A DNA stretch of 64,000 bases from Cruoricaptor ignavus (GCF_900141665.1 NZ_FQYI01000001.1:372001-436000), one strand, 5' to 3'; positions 44,322 through 54,369 are shown, counted from the stretch's first letter. Notes: a model not told the origin generated them from the letters alone. Program-made: numbers and translations.

Positions 44322-44690
44322 ATGAGCGATGCGCAACTTTGGGAATGGATTGAGGACTTCTTCCGGGAGAATTTCGGCACGGAGCAGAGCGCCTCGCTCG
44401 ACACCATTCTTTTCCTCATCGGCGTACAGGAGCTGGGCAGCGGCCCGCAGGCTTTCAGTAAGGATGATAAGCTGAACCTCCTCCACATCGCCGTGTGCCG
44501 CCTGCTGGAGCCCTTCGGCTATTATGAATTTTCGCATTATGACCTGGATGGCTTCCCGCATTTTTCAGAAAAAAAGCCTCTGCCCGCACTAAAGCCAAAT
44601 GAACAGCAGATCCTTATGAAAAAGGCTGTGATCCAGTACTTTATCGACGAAAACCTATTCCCTGAAGAGATCGTTGCTGGGATGATTTAG
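44322..44690 (+). CDS. Conserved hypothetical protein (122 aa)
   Basis: This 122-residue soluble, mostly helical protein starts MSDAQLWEWIEDFFRENFG and has an LDTILFLIGVQELG block and a C-terminal DENLFPEEIVAGMI. No motif points to a reaction. It seems to be a conserved flavobacterial protein of unknown function. Terminators lie on both sides, so it is transcribed alone. Confidence 0.7.
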   Translation: MSDAQLWEWIEDFFRENFGTEQSASLDTILFLIGVQELGSGPQAFSKDDKLNLLHIAVCRLLEPFGYYEFSHYDLDGFPHFSEKKPLPALKPNEQQILMKKAVIQYFIDENLFPEEIVAGMI

Positions 44691-44724
44691 GCAAATATGT
44701 TAAAACCAACTTCAAACCAAATTA

Positions 44725-44751
44725 ATGCGCAGAAATTCGGCGCATTTTTTG
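44725..44751 (+). terminator. Terminator after the 122-aa gene
   Basis: AATGCGC at 44725-44730 region pairs with GCGCATT ending at 44746, followed by a T run. Confidence 0.75.
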
Positions 44752-44801
44752 TTAGAGATTTGTTAAAAAATTAAATTTTAACAGTTTAACAAAACTTCTG
44801 G

Positions 44802-46349
44802 ATGAATAAGCGTTTCATTCCCGTGATTGCCGTTCTTATGACGGTTTCGCTACTTATCTTCGTCACGCTGCAGATTCGCTGGCTGAAGGTGTACTACAGC
44901 GCCCTGAACAAGGAGTTTTCCGGCAGGGTGGCTGGCGCGATGGAGAATTCGGCAAAGCGGGTGAATGAAATCGAAATCGACACCTACCTGAACGGCATTA
45001 ACCCAAATTTCGCCAAAACCGTAGAGGAACACAGCAGCCAGCCGAGCCTCATCGCCGTGAACCAGGTGCAGGACTCGGCATCGAAGACGGTGCTCACCTT
45101 CCAGAAAAGCATCATCGAAAGGCAGGATATGCCGCTTTCCACCCGGGGAGACAGCCTGAAAATCACCAAGCTGTGGAATGAAGAGGGCATTGAGCGCATC
45201 CGGAAATCCCCCGGGAGCACGGCGCCCCTTACCACTGATCTGAACAACTCCATAGCCTCCGGGGAGTACACCCTGAAGGAATTTGCAAAGCTGAACGCCG
45301 AGAATGTGCCGATAGAGAAGCGTGTGAGCAAAGCTACGCTGGACAGCGTCATTAGCCGGGAACTGAGGGAGAAAGGCATCTCTGCCGGCTTCAGCTTTGC
45401 CGTGCTGGATAAAAATTTTAATGTAACGCCCATCGCCACGGAGGATTTTAAAAAAGGGGAAAAAAAATCATACCGGCGTACGCTCTTTACCGACCGGGAG
45501 GACCGCCCGCTTTACACCCTTGCCGTGGCATTCCCGAATAAAAATTTCTCGCTCATCAGGAGCTACTACCCTATGCTGCTGGGGACTTTCTTCTCGCTTA
45601 TAACCATCCTTGCCATCTACGCCACTTCCATCAATTATATGATGAAGCAGAAGAAAATTGCCGATGTGAAGACGGACTTCCTCAACAATATGTCGCACGA
45701 GTTTAAGACGCCGCTGGCGACCATCTCCATCGCGACCGACTCGCTGGCGAATGACAGAATCGCCACCAATCCGGAGAAAGTAAAATATTACTCCCAGGTC
45801 ATAAAGCAGGAAAACCTCAGGATGAAGAATCAGGTAGATAATGTGCTGAATATGAGCAAATTGGAACGAAACGAAGTAAAGCTCTTCCTGAAAGAAACGG
45901 ATGTAAGAAAACTGATAGAGGATGTGAGTGCATCTTTTGAGCTGATCCTCCGCGAGAGAAGCGGTGCGCTGAATAAGTATTTTCAGGCGGAAAAATTCCT
46001 CTTCAGGGTGGACGAGCTGCACCTCTCGAATGTACTGGTAAATTTATTGGATAATGCCAACAAATATTCTCCGGAAAACCCGGAAATCACCATACGCACA
46101 CGGAACGAGGGGGACTGCTATGTGATCGAAATTCAGGATAAGGGCATTGGGCTTGACCCTCAAAATAAGAATAAAATTTTTGAAAAATTCTTCCGGGAGG
46201 AGACTGGCAACATCCACAATGTGAAGGGCCAGGGGCTTGGGCTGTCTTATGTAAAAAAAATTGTGGAGCTGCACAATGGTAAAATAGAGGTGGAATCCCA
46301 AAAAGGAAAAGGCTCAAAGTTTATAATAAAATTGCCGATGAATTTATGA
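44802..46349 (+). CDS. Sensor histidine kinase
   Basis: This 515-residue kinase has two membrane helices (about residues 6-24 and 250-275) around a periplasmic sensor region. The HisKA box is NNMSHEFKTPLATISIATDS with the phosphorylated His. The ATPase domain has NLLDNANKYS (N box), IEIQDKGIGLD (G1) and GQGLGLSYVKKIVELHNG (G2). It pairs with the response regulator 65 bases downstream. The layout is like RprX of Bacteroides, but the signal is unknown. Confidence 0.9.
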   Translation: MNKRFIPVIAVLMTVSLLIFVTLQIRWLKVYYSALNKEFSGRVAGAMENSAKRVNEIEIDTYLNGINPNFAKTVEEHSSQPSLIAVNQVQDSASKTVLTFQKSIIERQDMPLSTRGDSLKITKLWNEEGIERIRKSPGSTAPLTTDLNNSIASGEYTLKEFAKLNAENVPIEKRVSKATLDSVISRELREKGISAGFSFAVLDKNFNVTPIATEDFKKGEKKSYRRTLFTDREDRPLYTLAVAFPNKNFSLIRSYYPMLLGTFFSLITILAIYATSINYMMKQKKIADVKTDFLNNMSHEFKTPLATISIATDSLANDRIATNPEKVKYYSQVIKQENLRMKNQVDNVLNMSKLERNEVKLFLKETDVRKLIEDVSASFELILRERSGALNKYFQAEKFLFRVDELHLSNVLVNLLDNANKYSPENPEITIRTRNEGDCYVIEIQDKGIGLDPQNKNKIFEKFFREETGNIHNVKGQGLGLSYVKKIVELHNGKIEVESQKGKGSKFIIKLPMNL

Positions 46350-46414
46350 TTCATAATTGACATTATTAGCGAGTTAATACCTTTTCAGTAAAATTTACAA
46401 TTAAAACAAAGAAT

Positions 46415-47098
46415 ATGAACAGAATACTATTGGTAGAGGACGACCAGAGCTTTGGCGCGGTACTGAAAGACTACCTGAGCATTAATAATTTTGAAGTAAC
46501 CCTGGCTACGGATGGCGAGCTGGGGCTAAAAGAATTTACCGACGGAGAATTCGACCTGTGCATTTTCGATGTGATGATGCCGAAGAAAGACGGCTTCAGC
46601 CTCGCGGAAGATGTAAAAAAAATAGACAAAAACACCCCGATCATCTTCCTTACAGCGAAAAATATGCGGGAGGATATTCTGAAGGGCTACCAAATCGGGG
46701 CAGACGACTACATCACCAAACCGTTTGATACTGAGCTACTTCTGTATAAAATCCGGGCGATCCTGCAGCGAAGTTCCACATTGGAAAACGAGGAGCAGGA
46801 GCAGTTTAAAATCAGCAACATTTACTTCGATTCAGTGCTGCGGCAGCTGAAGGTGCACGACCAGGAACACAAGCTTTCGCCGAAGGAAAACGACCTGCTG
46901 AAGCTGCTCTGCATACACCGCAACGACTTTATGCCGAGGGATTTGGCGCTGCGGAAAATCTGGAAGAAGGAAAACTACTTCACGGCGCGCAGTATGGATG
47001 TGTACATCGCCAAGCTGCGCAAGCTGCTGAAGGACGATGAAGGCTTGGAAATCATCAATGTGCACGGCGAAGGCTTCCGGCTGCTGGTGAAGAATTAA
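46415..47098 (+). CDS. OmpR/PhoB-family response regulator
   Basis: This 227-residue regulator has a receiver domain with the acidic pair (VEDD), the phospho-acceptor Asp in LCIFDVMMPKKDG and the Lys in ITKPFD. A winged-helix DNA-binding domain follows, with HKLSPKENDLLKLL and SMDVYIAKLRKLL. It is the partner of the kinase at 44802. It resembles RprY in length and layout; targets are unknown. Confidence 0.92.
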   Translation: MNRILLVEDDQSFGAVLKDYLSINNFEVTLATDGELGLKEFTDGEFDLCIFDVMMPKKDGFSLAEDVKKIDKNTPIIFLTAKNMREDILKGYQIGADDYITKPFDTELLLYKIRAILQRSSTLENEEQEQFKISNIYFDSVLRQLKVHDQEHKLSPKENDLLKLLCIHRNDFMPRDLALRKIWKKENYFTARSMDVYIAKLRKLLKDDEGLEIINVHGEGFRLLVKN

Positions 47099-47181
47099 TT
47101 TTTAGAACGGAGATTTTAGAGCCAAGAATTAAGAGTTTTGGTTAGTCGCAAAATCCATTGATGAGTCTTGATTCCTAGTTC

Positions 47182-47211
47182 TTGCATCTTGTGTCTCAAG
47201 TCGTATCTTTG
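47182..47211 (+). promoter_or_regulatory. Bacteroidota promoter of the GT2-tgt-lptG operon
   Basis: TTG at 47182-47184, a 19-base spacer and TATCTTTG at 47204-47211 match the phylum consensus. The ATG is 10 bases further on. The spacer before it (47099-47180) holds an AAGAATTAAG/CTTGATTCCTAG-type tract like that at 29.5 kb. Confidence 0.7.
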
Positions 47212-47220
47212 CCGATTTAA

Positions 47221-47937
47221 ATGAAGAAGCTCGTCATCATCCCAACTTTCAACGAGAAGGAAAATATCGAGGCCATTATCCGGGCGGTTTTCGCTATGCA
47301 GCAGGGCTTCGAAATTCTTGTGGTGGACGATTCTTCTCCGGATGGCACGGCGGAAATCGTGCAGAAACTTCAAGCGGAATTCCCTGAAAATCTGTACCTT
47401 ACGGTGCGGAAAACTAAGGATGGCCTTGGCAAGGCGTACATCCACGGTTTTCGCTGGGCACTCGATAGAAACTACGATTTCATCTTCGAAATGGATGCCG
47501 ATTTCTCGCACAATCCCGAAGATTTAATCCGCCTTTACAACGCCTGCCAAACCGCAGATATGAGCATCGGCTCACGCTACTCTCAGGGTGTGAATGTCGT
47601 AAACTGGCCTATGGGTAGGGTGCTGCTGTCGTACTTCGCATCCATCTATGTCAGGCTGGTGCTCGGCATCCCCGTGGCAGATACCACGGCGGGTTTTGTT
47701 TGTTTTAAACGGGAAACTTTGCTAAAAATTAACATTGACAAAATAAAGCTGAAAGGCTACGGTTTTCAGGTGGAGATGAAGTACCGGGCATTTTTGCAGG
47801 GGATGAAAATCGTGGAAGTGCCGATAATCTTTACCAACAGGGTACGCGGCGAAAGCAAGATGAACGGCAACATCATCGGTGAAGCTGTGGTGGGAATTTT
47901 GCAACTGAGATGGAAAGCGCTGACGGGAAAACTATGA
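47221..47937 (+). CDS. Polyprenol monophosphomannose synthase-like GT2
   Basis: This 238-residue inverting glycosyltransferase has a GT-A fold: IIPTFNEKENIEAIIRAV, VVDDSSPDGTAE, EMDADFSHNPEDL (the DxD) and GSRYSQGVNVVNWP. These blocks are those of dolichol/polyprenol phosphate mannose synthases, which make membrane-bound mannosyl donors. There are no C-terminal membrane helices. It heads an operon with DUF4296, tgt and lptG; its stop overlaps the next start by 4 bases. Confidence 0.88.
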   Translation: MKKLVIIPTFNEKENIEAIIRAVFAMQQGFEILVVDDSSPDGTAEIVQKLQAEFPENLYLTVRKTKDGLGKAYIHGFRWALDRNYDFIFEMDADFSHNPEDLIRLYNACQTADMSIGSRYSQGVNVVNWPMGRVLLSYFASIYVRLVLGIPVADTTAGFVCFKRETLLKINIDKIKLKGYGFQVEMKYRAFLQGMKIVEVPIIFTNRVRGESKMNGNIIGEAVVGILQLRWKALTGKL

Positions 47938-48290
47938 AAAAGCTCCAGATTTTAGCCTTATCTGTACTGCTTTCCTGCAGCGGCACCATACCGAAGCCGG
48001 AAAACCTGATACCGGAAGGGGAAATGAGCAGCATCATCGCGGATTTTGCAATCAATGACCAAATGGGCTTACTGAACCAGCAGGGGGATATGCAGCAGCA
48101 GGGACTTTTCATACTTCAGCAGCACAGGATCTCGCAGGAGCAATTTTTGGAAAGCCACCGGTACTACCTCACGAAACCCTGGAAGCTGGAGAAAATTTAC
48201 TCAGACGCTCAGGACATTATTCTGTCGAAAGATCCAGAAGCTAAGGCTTATATTGAAAAGAAAACAAAAGAAGAGACAGCCCCAAACTAA
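47934..48290 (+). CDS. DUF4296 lipoprotein
   Basis: This 118-residue protein starts at 47934 with MKKLQILALSVLLSC, a short lipoprotein signal (Cys15). The region after it, LIPEGEMSSIIADFAINDQM, and later LESHRYYLTKPWKLEKIYSDA match the DUF4296 family as I know it. The start overlaps the upstream stop by 4 bases and tgt begins directly after its stop. Function unknown. Confidence 0.8.
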   Translation: MKKLQILALSVLLSCSGTIPKPENLIPEGEMSSIIADFAINDQMGLLNQQGDMQQQGLFILQQHRISQEQFLESHRYYLTKPWKLEKIYSDAQDIILSKDPEAKAYIEKKTKEETAPN

Positions 48291-49424
48291 ATGAATCCTT
48301 TTTTCCAAATTGAAAAAACCACGGAAAGCAAGGCAAGGGCCGGAATAATTTCCACAGATCACGGCAAAATCGAGACGCCGATTTTTATGCCCGTGGGAAC
48401 GGTGGCTTCCGTGAAAACCGTGCACCAAAGTGAACTTCGGGAGGATATCAAAGCCCAGATAATCCTTGGGAACACCTATCACCTTTACCTTCGTCCTGCA
48501 ATGGAGGTGATGCAGAATGCTGGCGGTTTGCACAAGTTTATGAACTGGGATTTGCCGATTCTCACGGATTCCGGTGGCTTTCAGGTGTTCAGCCTTTCGG
48601 ATTCAAGGAAGATGACGGAGGAAGGCGTGAAATTCAAATCGCACATCGATGGAAGTTATCATTTCATCTCACCAGAAAAATCAATGGAAATTCAGCGGCA
48701 AATCGGCGCCGATATTTTTATGGCCTTCGATGAATGCACGGCCTATCCTTCCACCTACACTCAGGCGAAACTTTCGATGGAGATGACGCATCGCTGGCTG
48801 AAACGCTGCATAAAATGGTGCGAAGAAAATCCGGAAATCTATGCGCACAGGCAGCACCTTTTCCCGATTGTTCAGGGCTCTACTTTTTCGGATTTACGGA
48901 AGATTTCCGCGGAATTCATTTCGGAGCAAAACTGCGATGGCAACGCAATTGGCGGGCTTTCCGTAGGTGAGCCGGAAGACGAAATGTACCGCATAACGGA
49001 TGAGGTGACGGACATTCTGCCGAAGGAGAAACCGCGCTACCTGATGGGTGTGGGCACGCCGTGGAACATCCTGGAATCCATAGGCCTTGGCATCGATATG
49101 ATGGACTGCGTATTGCCTACGCGAAACGCAAGAAACGGGATGCTCTTCACCTGGAAAGGCGTCATCAACATTAAAAACGAGAAGTGGAAGAACGATTTTT
49201 CGCCGCTGGATGAATTCGGCAAAAGCTATGTGGATAGGGATTATTCCAAGGCTTATGTGCGGCATTTGTTTGTATCGAGGGAGTACCTCGGGAAGCAGAT
49301 TGCATCCGTGCACAACCTGGCGTTTTATCTGGATTTGGTGAAAACCGCACGGCAGCACATCCTTGCAGGCGATTTTTACCAGTGGAAAAATTCCGTGCTT
49401 CCAGAATTGAAAAACCGACTTTAG
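48291..49424 (+). CDS. tgt: tRNA-guanine transglycosylase
   Basis: This 377-residue enzyme swaps guanine 34 for preQ1 in tRNAs with GUN anticodons. The acid/base Asp93 is in LTDSGGFQVF and the nucleophile Asp272 in GIDMMDCVLPTRNARNG. The zinc cysteines (CxCxxC) expected at about residues 307-316 are absent: the sequence reads DEFGKSYVDRDYSKAY, while the ligand His341 in SVHNLAFY is kept. The gene starts right at the stop of DUF4296 and ends right before lptG. Confidence 0.93.
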   Translation: MNPFFQIEKTTESKARAGIISTDHGKIETPIFMPVGTVASVKTVHQSELREDIKAQIILGNTYHLYLRPAMEVMQNAGGLHKFMNWDLPILTDSGGFQVFSLSDSRKMTEEGVKFKSHIDGSYHFISPEKSMEIQRQIGADIFMAFDECTAYPSTYTQAKLSMEMTHRWLKRCIKWCEENPEIYAHRQHLFPIVQGSTFSDLRKISAEFISEQNCDGNAIGGLSVGEPEDEMYRITDEVTDILPKEKPRYLMGVGTPWNILESIGLGIDMMDCVLPTRNARNGMLFTWKGVINIKNEKWKNDFSPLDEFGKSYVDRDYSKAYVRHLFVSREYLGKQIASVHNLAFYLDLVKTARQHILAGDFYQWKNSVLPELKNRL

Positions 49425-50519
49425 ATGAAAATCATCGACAGATACATCATCCGGAAATTCCTGGGAACGCTGGCGTTTATGCTGGTGCTGCTGTCGGTAA
49501 TCGTGGTAGTCATCGATGTTCAATCTAAGGCGCCCCGCATCGAGAACAACGGCTATACCGTGGGCTATTTCCTGCTGCACTACTATCCGTACTGGATGGT
49601 GTATCTCATCATCACCTTTATGTCCATCCTCGTTTTCATCTCGGTGATTTTCTTCACATCAAGGATGGCGAACAATACTGAGATCGTGGCAGTGGTGAGC
49701 AGCGGCGCGAGCTTCCACCGTTTTGCGCGGCCATATTTTATCACCTCGCTGCTGCTCGCCGTGATGGCATTTTTCATCAACCACTACGGCCTGCCGAGGG
49801 CGAATGTGAAAAAGAACAAGCTGGAAGCCTATGTAGGCACAGAGCGCAAAAAACAGGCTCTGGAAGGTGATGTGGAAATCGCTACCAAGCTTACGCCAGA
49901 CACTTATCTTTTCATCTTCAACTACAACCGGAAAAGCGAGCGCGGTACGGGGATGCTTTGGCAAAAATTTGATAAAAACGGCAAGCTGCTGCACCAGATT
50001 TCAGCGAATGATATATACTGGGAACCTCAGAAGCAGCGCTTTGTCCTTAGCAATTTTTATGAAAGGAAAGCAGGGGAAAAAGATACGCAAATAATCAGCG
50101 ATGGCGACACAAAAATGCTGGACTTCGGCAGGCCGCCGAAGGAGCTCTTCCCGGACGAACTTTCCGCACAGTCCAAAACCACGCCGGAGCTCCGCAGCTT
50201 CATCCGCGAGGAAAAACTGAAAGGGAACGGCAACCTAACCACCAACTACATCGAACTTTACCAGCGGACCTCTATGCCGGTGTCCATCATCATTCTCAGC
50301 GTACTGGCACTCTCCCTCTCCTCGCAGAAAAAACGCGGCGGCCTGGGCGTCAATCTTGCCATCGGCATTGCGCTGGCGTTCGTTTTCATCTTCTCCTTCG
50401 AGGCGCTGAAAGTGGTGGCGGAGCACAATACCATCCCGCCGATGCTGGCGATGTGGCTGCCCAACATCGTTTTTGCGCCGGTAGCCTTTTACCTGTACTG
50501 GAAAAGGGCAAATCAGTAG
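49425..50519 (+). CDS. lptG: LptF/LptG-family LPS export permease
   Basis: This 364-residue permease has six membrane helices, three at each end, around a periplasmic jellyroll domain. The start IIDRYIIRKFLGTLAFML and VVAVVSSGASFHRFARP are family landmarks. It draws LPS from the inner membrane into the Lpt bridge. Whether it is LptF or LptG is hard to say; other Lpt genes are not in the window. It converges on birA, overlapping by 7 bases. Confidence 0.85.
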   Translation: MKIIDRYIIRKFLGTLAFMLVLLSVIVVVIDVQSKAPRIENNGYTVGYFLLHYYPYWMVYLIITFMSILVFISVIFFTSRMANNTEIVAVVSSGASFHRFARPYFITSLLLAVMAFFINHYGLPRANVKKNKLEAYVGTERKKQALEGDVEIATKLTPDTYLFIFNYNRKSERGTGMLWQKFDKNGKLLHQISANDIYWEPQKQRFVLSNFYERKAGEKDTQIISDGDTKMLDFGRPPKELFPDELSAQSKTTPELRSFIREEKLKGNGNLTTNYIELYQRTSMPVSIIILSVLALSLSSQKKRGGLGVNLAIGIALAFVFIFSFEALKVVAEHNTIPPMLAMWLPNIVFAPVAFYLYWKRANQ

Positions 50520-51232
50520 AGCAGCTCCATTTCTTTGTGGTAAAATTTCCTTAGCCCTCCGTTTTCCAACTCTACCCAAAGGAAACCTTCCGCATCGGCT
50601 TTTCGGATGATGCCATTTTGTCTTACTTTTTCAATTTCAAAAACGGATACTTCATCCTTGCGGAACAGATGCCCGTTAAATTTCTCCAGGATTTCTTCAT
50701 CGCCTTTTTGGGGGAAAATATTCTCGCTAATGTACTGGTGAAATTCTTCCGTAAACATATGTAAATCAGGCTTTAAGCCCGTTTGAGTAAATAACGATCC
50801 CGCTTTCGGCAGCTCCGAAAACTCATCACTTAAAATATTGATCCCTATGCCGATAATGAAGTATTCCCGAAGATTCTCAGCCTTATGTTTCTCAATCAGG
50901 ATGCCGCAGATTTTCTTTTTTTTAAGGATAATGTCGTTCGGCCACTTTATTTCCGCACCACAATCAGTCACTTTGGCAATGAAATCTCTCACCACCGTGG
51001 CGGTATGATAATTGAATAAGTTCGCAGAAGTGCGGAGTAAATTCGCTTCTACAGCAAGGCTGTATGCGAGGTTTTCTCCGGGGCGGCTCTGCCAGCGGTT
51101 GCCGTATTGCCCACGCCCTGCCGTCTGGCAAAATGTGTATACGGCCGTACCACAGGGGTTTCCCTGGAGGAACTCCAGGATTTCGGAATTGGTAGAACCG
51201 CAGGTGGGGATATGGTGCAGGCTTATCAACAT
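50513..51232 (-). CDS. birA: Biotin-[acetyl-CoA carboxylase] ligase
   Basis: This 239-residue monofunctional ligase attaches biotin to carrier proteins. QTAGRGQYGNRWQSRPGENLAYS is the biotinyl-AMP site (GRGxxG), IKWPNDIILKKKKICGILIE holds the catalytic Lys, and IGIGINI follows. No N-terminal DNA-binding domain is present, so it is not a repressor. It is divergent from rsfS. Confidence 0.93.
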   Translation of the reverse strand: MLISLHHIPTCGSTNSEILEFLQGNPCGTAVYTFCQTAGRGQYGNRWQSRPGENLAYSLAVEANLLRTSANLFNYHTATVVRDFIAKVTDCGAEIKWPNDIILKKKKICGILIEKHKAENLREYFIIGIGINILSDEFSELPKAGSLFTQTGLKPDLHMFTEEFHQYISENIFPQKGDEEILEKFNGHLFRKDEVSVFEIEKVRQNGIIRKADAEGFLWVELENGGLRKFYHKEMELLY

Positions 51233-51290
51233 TGTAATATTTTGAAAATCAAATAATTATTTTTTTAACTTTAAACTTGGTAAAAAGCGG

Positions 51291-51298
51291 TAAATTTG
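51291..51298 (+). promoter_or_regulatory. -7 box of rsfS-ftsH
   Basis: TAAATTTG matches TAnnTTTG and lies 18 bases before the rsfS ATG at 51316. Confidence 0.5.
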
Positions 51299-51315
51299 CA
51301 AATATAAATTTTTGA

Positions 51316-51678
51316 ATGACAAAATCTGCAGAAAAGCAAAGACTAATATCAACAATCACTGAAGCCATCCAGGATGTAAAAGGCGAAGAAATTCGCATAC
51401 TCGATCTTTCCGGAATAGAAAACGCCGTAGCCGAAACATTCATCATCTGCAGCGGCAACTCCAACACGCAGGTGGCAGCCATCTCCGCCGCGATCCAGCG
51501 CCGCGTAAGGAACGAGGCAGGCGAGCGCCCGTGGCATGTGGAAGGCGAGGAGAACGCGATGTGGATCCTGATGGATTATGTATCCGTAGTTGTCCATATT
51601 TTCCAGAAACAAATCCGTGAGTATTATGACATCGAGGAGCTCTGGGGCGATGCCAAAATCACTGCCATAGCAGATTAA
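51316..51678 (+). CDS. rsfS: Ribosomal silencing factor RsfS
   Basis: This 120-residue protein binds L14 on the large ribosomal subunit and blocks joining when nutrients fall. It shows the family core: FIICSGNSNTQVAAISAAIQ, PWHVEGEENAMWILMDY and VVVHIFQKQIREYYDIEELW. Length is normal. It precedes ftsH by 32 bases. Confidence 0.93.
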   Translation: MTKSAEKQRLISTITEAIQDVKGEEIRILDLSGIENAVAETFIICSGNSNTQVAAISAAIQRRVRNEAGERPWHVEGEENAMWILMDYVSVVVHIFQKQIREYYDIEELWGDAKITAIAD

Positions 51679-51710
51679 TTTTTTTAAAACAATTTTTTCT
51701 AAATTTTAAG

Positions 51711-53690
51711 ATGAACAACAAGGGATTCAACTGGTTTTTCCCAATAGCCATCCTCGCGATGATTTTCTTCTTCTTCGGTAATGGATTCGGGGAAGATTTA
51801 GCTAAAGCAAAAATTAATGAAGAGCGCTTTTTCGAGCTGATGCGCGAGGGCAAAGTAGATAAACTAATCCTTTACAAAGATGCCGAAGATGCCGATGTAT
51901 TCCTCACAAAGGAGGCGGCATCGGCGAGCGTGAAAAACAGCCGCGCCGAGGAGATGTTCCCGGGTATGAATTTTGCTGCCGGGCCGGTGGCGGATTATTC
52001 GTTCAACTATGGGGACCTGCAGCATTTCCAGGAAAAATTCGATGCCGAAAAGGCAGCCAACCCGGCGCTAACGACACAGCTGAACATAGACCGCAAGGGC
52101 TCCGAGATGAAGAGCCTGCTGCTGCAGATGGCGATGTGGTTCGGCGTAATGTTTTTAATCTATTACATTTTCTTCCGCAGAATGGCTGGTGCAGGCGGCC
52201 CCGGGGGGCAGATTTTCTCCATCGGGAAATCCCGCGCAAAACTTTTTGACGAAAAGGAAAAAGTAAATGTAACCTTCGCCGATGTTGCAGGCCTAGAAGG
52301 CGCGAAGGAAGAAGTGCAGGAGGTGGTAGATTTCCTTAAAAATTCTGAAAAATACACCAAGCTTGGAGGGAAAATTCCAAAAGGCGTGCTGCTGGTAGGT
52401 CCGCCAGGAACTGGTAAAACCCTTCTGGCAAAGGCTGTAGCCGGCGAAGCCAAGGTGCCGTTCTTCTCACTTTCCGGCTCAGATTTCGTGGAAATGTTTG
52501 TCGGTGTAGGGGCGTCGAGAGTGCGTGATTTGTTTGCGCAGGCGAAAGCAAAATCTCCGGCGATTATTTTCATCGATGAAATTGACGCCATCGGCAGGGC
52601 ACGGGGAGGAAAGAATTTCACAGGGGGTAATGATGAGCGTGAAAACACTCTGAATCAGCTACTTACAGAGATGGATGGTTTCGGTACGGATACCAATGTC
52701 ATCGTAATGGCGGCTACCAACCGCGCCGATATTCTGGACAAAGCCCTGATGCGCGCCGGCCGGTTCGACCGCTCAATTTATGTAGACCTGCCGGAACTCC
52801 ACGAGCGGAAGCAGATTTTCAATGTGCATCTCGCTAAAATTAAGGTGGATGAATCTGTAGATGTAGATTTCCTTGCGAAACAGACACCGGGATTCAGCGG
52901 TGCTGATATCGCGAATGTCTGCAACGAATCTGCCCTGATCGCCGCGCGGAACGGGCACGAAGCCGTTACAAAACAGGATTTCCTGGATGCTGTAGACCGG
53001 ATTATCGGCGGTCTCGAGAAGAAAAATAAAGCCATCAAGCCTTCGGAGAAAAAGCGGGTTGCCTACCACGAGGCCGGCCACGCCACGATTTCCTGGCTGG
53101 TAGAGCACGCCGCACCGCTTCTGAAAGTAACCATCGTTCCGCGCGGCCGTTCCCTCGGCGCCGCCTGGTATCTTCCGGAAGAGCGGCAGCTGACGACCAC
53201 GGAGCAGATGCTGGACGAGATCTGCGCTACCCTCGGCGGGCGCGCCGCGGAGCAGACTATTTTCGGGAATATTTCCACCGGAGCGCTGTCTGATTTGGAA
53301 AGGGTAACCAAACAGGCACAAGCGATGGTGACCATTTATGGGCTGAATGACAAAGTAGGGAATATTTCCTATTACGACAGCTCCGGCCAGGCAGAATTCA
53401 GCTTTGGCAAGCCTTATTCCGAAGAAACTGCAAAAACCATAGATGAGGAAATCTCCAAAATAGTGGAGCTGCAGTATCAGCGCGCGCTGGAGATCCTTGG
53501 CACCCACCGCGACAAGCTAGAGAGGCTGGCAGAAAAACTATTGGAAAAAGAGGTGATCTTCCGTGAGGATTTGGAAGAGATTTTCGGCAAGCGCGCCTGG
53601 GATCCGGAGCTTACGGAAAAACCTCTGACCACCGTAGAAAACGAAATTCCGGAAACGGTGGTGGCGCCGGAGAGCGGCGGAGTTATTTAA
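51711..53690 (+). CDS. ftsH: ATP-dependent zinc metalloprotease FtsH
   Basis: This 659-residue membrane protease has two N-terminal helices (about residues 5-22 and 130-150), the AAA+ domain with [20 protein letters not shown] and the second region of homology ([21 protein letters not shown]), and the zinc site HEAGH. It degrades membrane and short-lived cytoplasmic proteins. The C-terminus is acidic and unstructured. Confidence 0.95.
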   Translation: MNNKGFNWFFPIAILAMIFFFFGNGFGEDLAKAKINEERFFELMREGKVDKLILYKDAEDADVFLTKEAASASVKNSRAEEMFPGMNFAAGPVADYSFNYGDLQHFQEKFDAEKAANPALTTQLNIDRKGSEMKSLLLQMAMWFGVMFLIYYIFFRRMAGAGGPGGQIFSIGKSRAKLFDEKEKVNVTFADVAGLEGAKEEVQEVVDFLKNSEKYTKLGGKIPKGVLLVGPPGTGKTLLAKAVAGEAKVPFFSLSGSDFVEMFVGVGASRVRDLFAQAKAKSPAIIFIDEIDAIGRARGGKNFTGGNDERENTLNQLLTEMDGFGTDTNVIVMAATNRADILDKALMRAGRFDRSIYVDLPELHERKQIFNVHLAKIKVDESVDVDFLAKQTPGFSGADIANVCNESALIAARNGHEAVTKQDFLDAVDRIIGGLEKKNKAIKPSEKKRVAYHEAGHATISWLVEHAAPLLKVTIVPRGRSLGAAWYLPEERQLTTTEQMLDEICATLGGRAAEQTIFGNISTGALSDLERVTKQAQAMVTIYGLNDKVGNISYYDSSGQAEFSFGKPYSEETAKTIDEEISKIVELQYQRALEILGTHRDKLERLAEKLLEKEVIFREDLEEIFGKRAWDPELTEKPLTTVENEIPETVVAPESGGVI

Positions 53691-53697
53691 ATAAGTT

Positions 53698-53732
53698 TAA
53701 TAATCCCTCGGGGCCCGCCTGGGGGTTTTTAT
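53698..53732 (+). terminator. Possible terminator after ftsH
   Basis: A GC-rich run (CCCTCGGGGCCCGCC then TGGGGG) followed by TTTTTATT lies just after the ftsH stop. The pairing is not as clean as in the other terminators. Confidence 0.5.
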
Positions 53733-53781
53733 TATCGGCAAAAATATTTATACATTTGTATAATAATACACGCACGGTCAG

Positions 53782-54363
53782 TTGAGTATTTTTAAGAAAA
53801 TAATAAAAAAAATCGTCCCGCAGCAGGAGCCCGCAGACGAGCGCAATGTGGCAAGGCTTGCCGATCAGCTGAAGAATGCTGATCCGGACTACCGATTTGC
53901 TCAGCTCTTTACTCACGACGGAGGCTTTTTCAACTATTGCGGCGATGAGGCCGAGGCATTGCAGACGCTGAATCAAATAATTAAAATAGAAGAAATTCAG
54001 TCAGTGTACTGTTTCGATGAAGATCTGAAGAATTTCCTCAGCGTCATCAATGTAAAATATACTCCCGTGCTGGAGCTTTTTAATGACGCGGCATTTATCA
54101 CTTGCGAATATCTAATGGCGGACAGCGGGCGTATCATGCTCACTTCCAACAATATACAGCATTACCCTTCTTCACGCCTGCCAGATAAAATCATCATAAT
54201 GGCTACGGTATCCCAGATAGTGACGAACCTGAACGAGGCTATGATGAAGGTAAAACGCCAGGGCACCTGCAAAAACCTGACCTCCATCAGTTGCGGGAAG
54301 GGGCAGCTGGAGACCATGGAGAAGGCTAACACAAAAATCTTCCTACTTTTGCTGGAAGATTAG
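53782..54363 (+). CDS. LUD-domain protein (LutC-like)
   Basis: This 193-residue protein starts at a TTG (53782) and has the LUD fold: FEDLKNFL-like helices, then AAFITCEYLMADSGRIMLTS, LPDKIIIMATVSQIV and TSISCGKGQLETMEKANTKI. Family knowledge: LUD proteins are lactate-oxidation components or related; in this group the reaction is not known. It ends 6 bases before cdsA, and pairing with phospholipid genes is noted as a finding. Confidence 0.75.
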   Translation: MSIFKKIIKKIVPQQEPADERNVARLADQLKNADPDYRFAQLFTHDGGFFNYCGDEAEALQTLNQIIKIEEIQSVYCFDEDLKNFLSVINVKYTPVLELFNDAAFITCEYLMADSGRIMLTSNNIQHYPSSRLPDKIIIMATVSQIVTNLNEAMMKVKRQGTCKNLTSISCGKGQLETMEKANTKIFLLLLED

Positions 54364-54369
54364 CATCTT

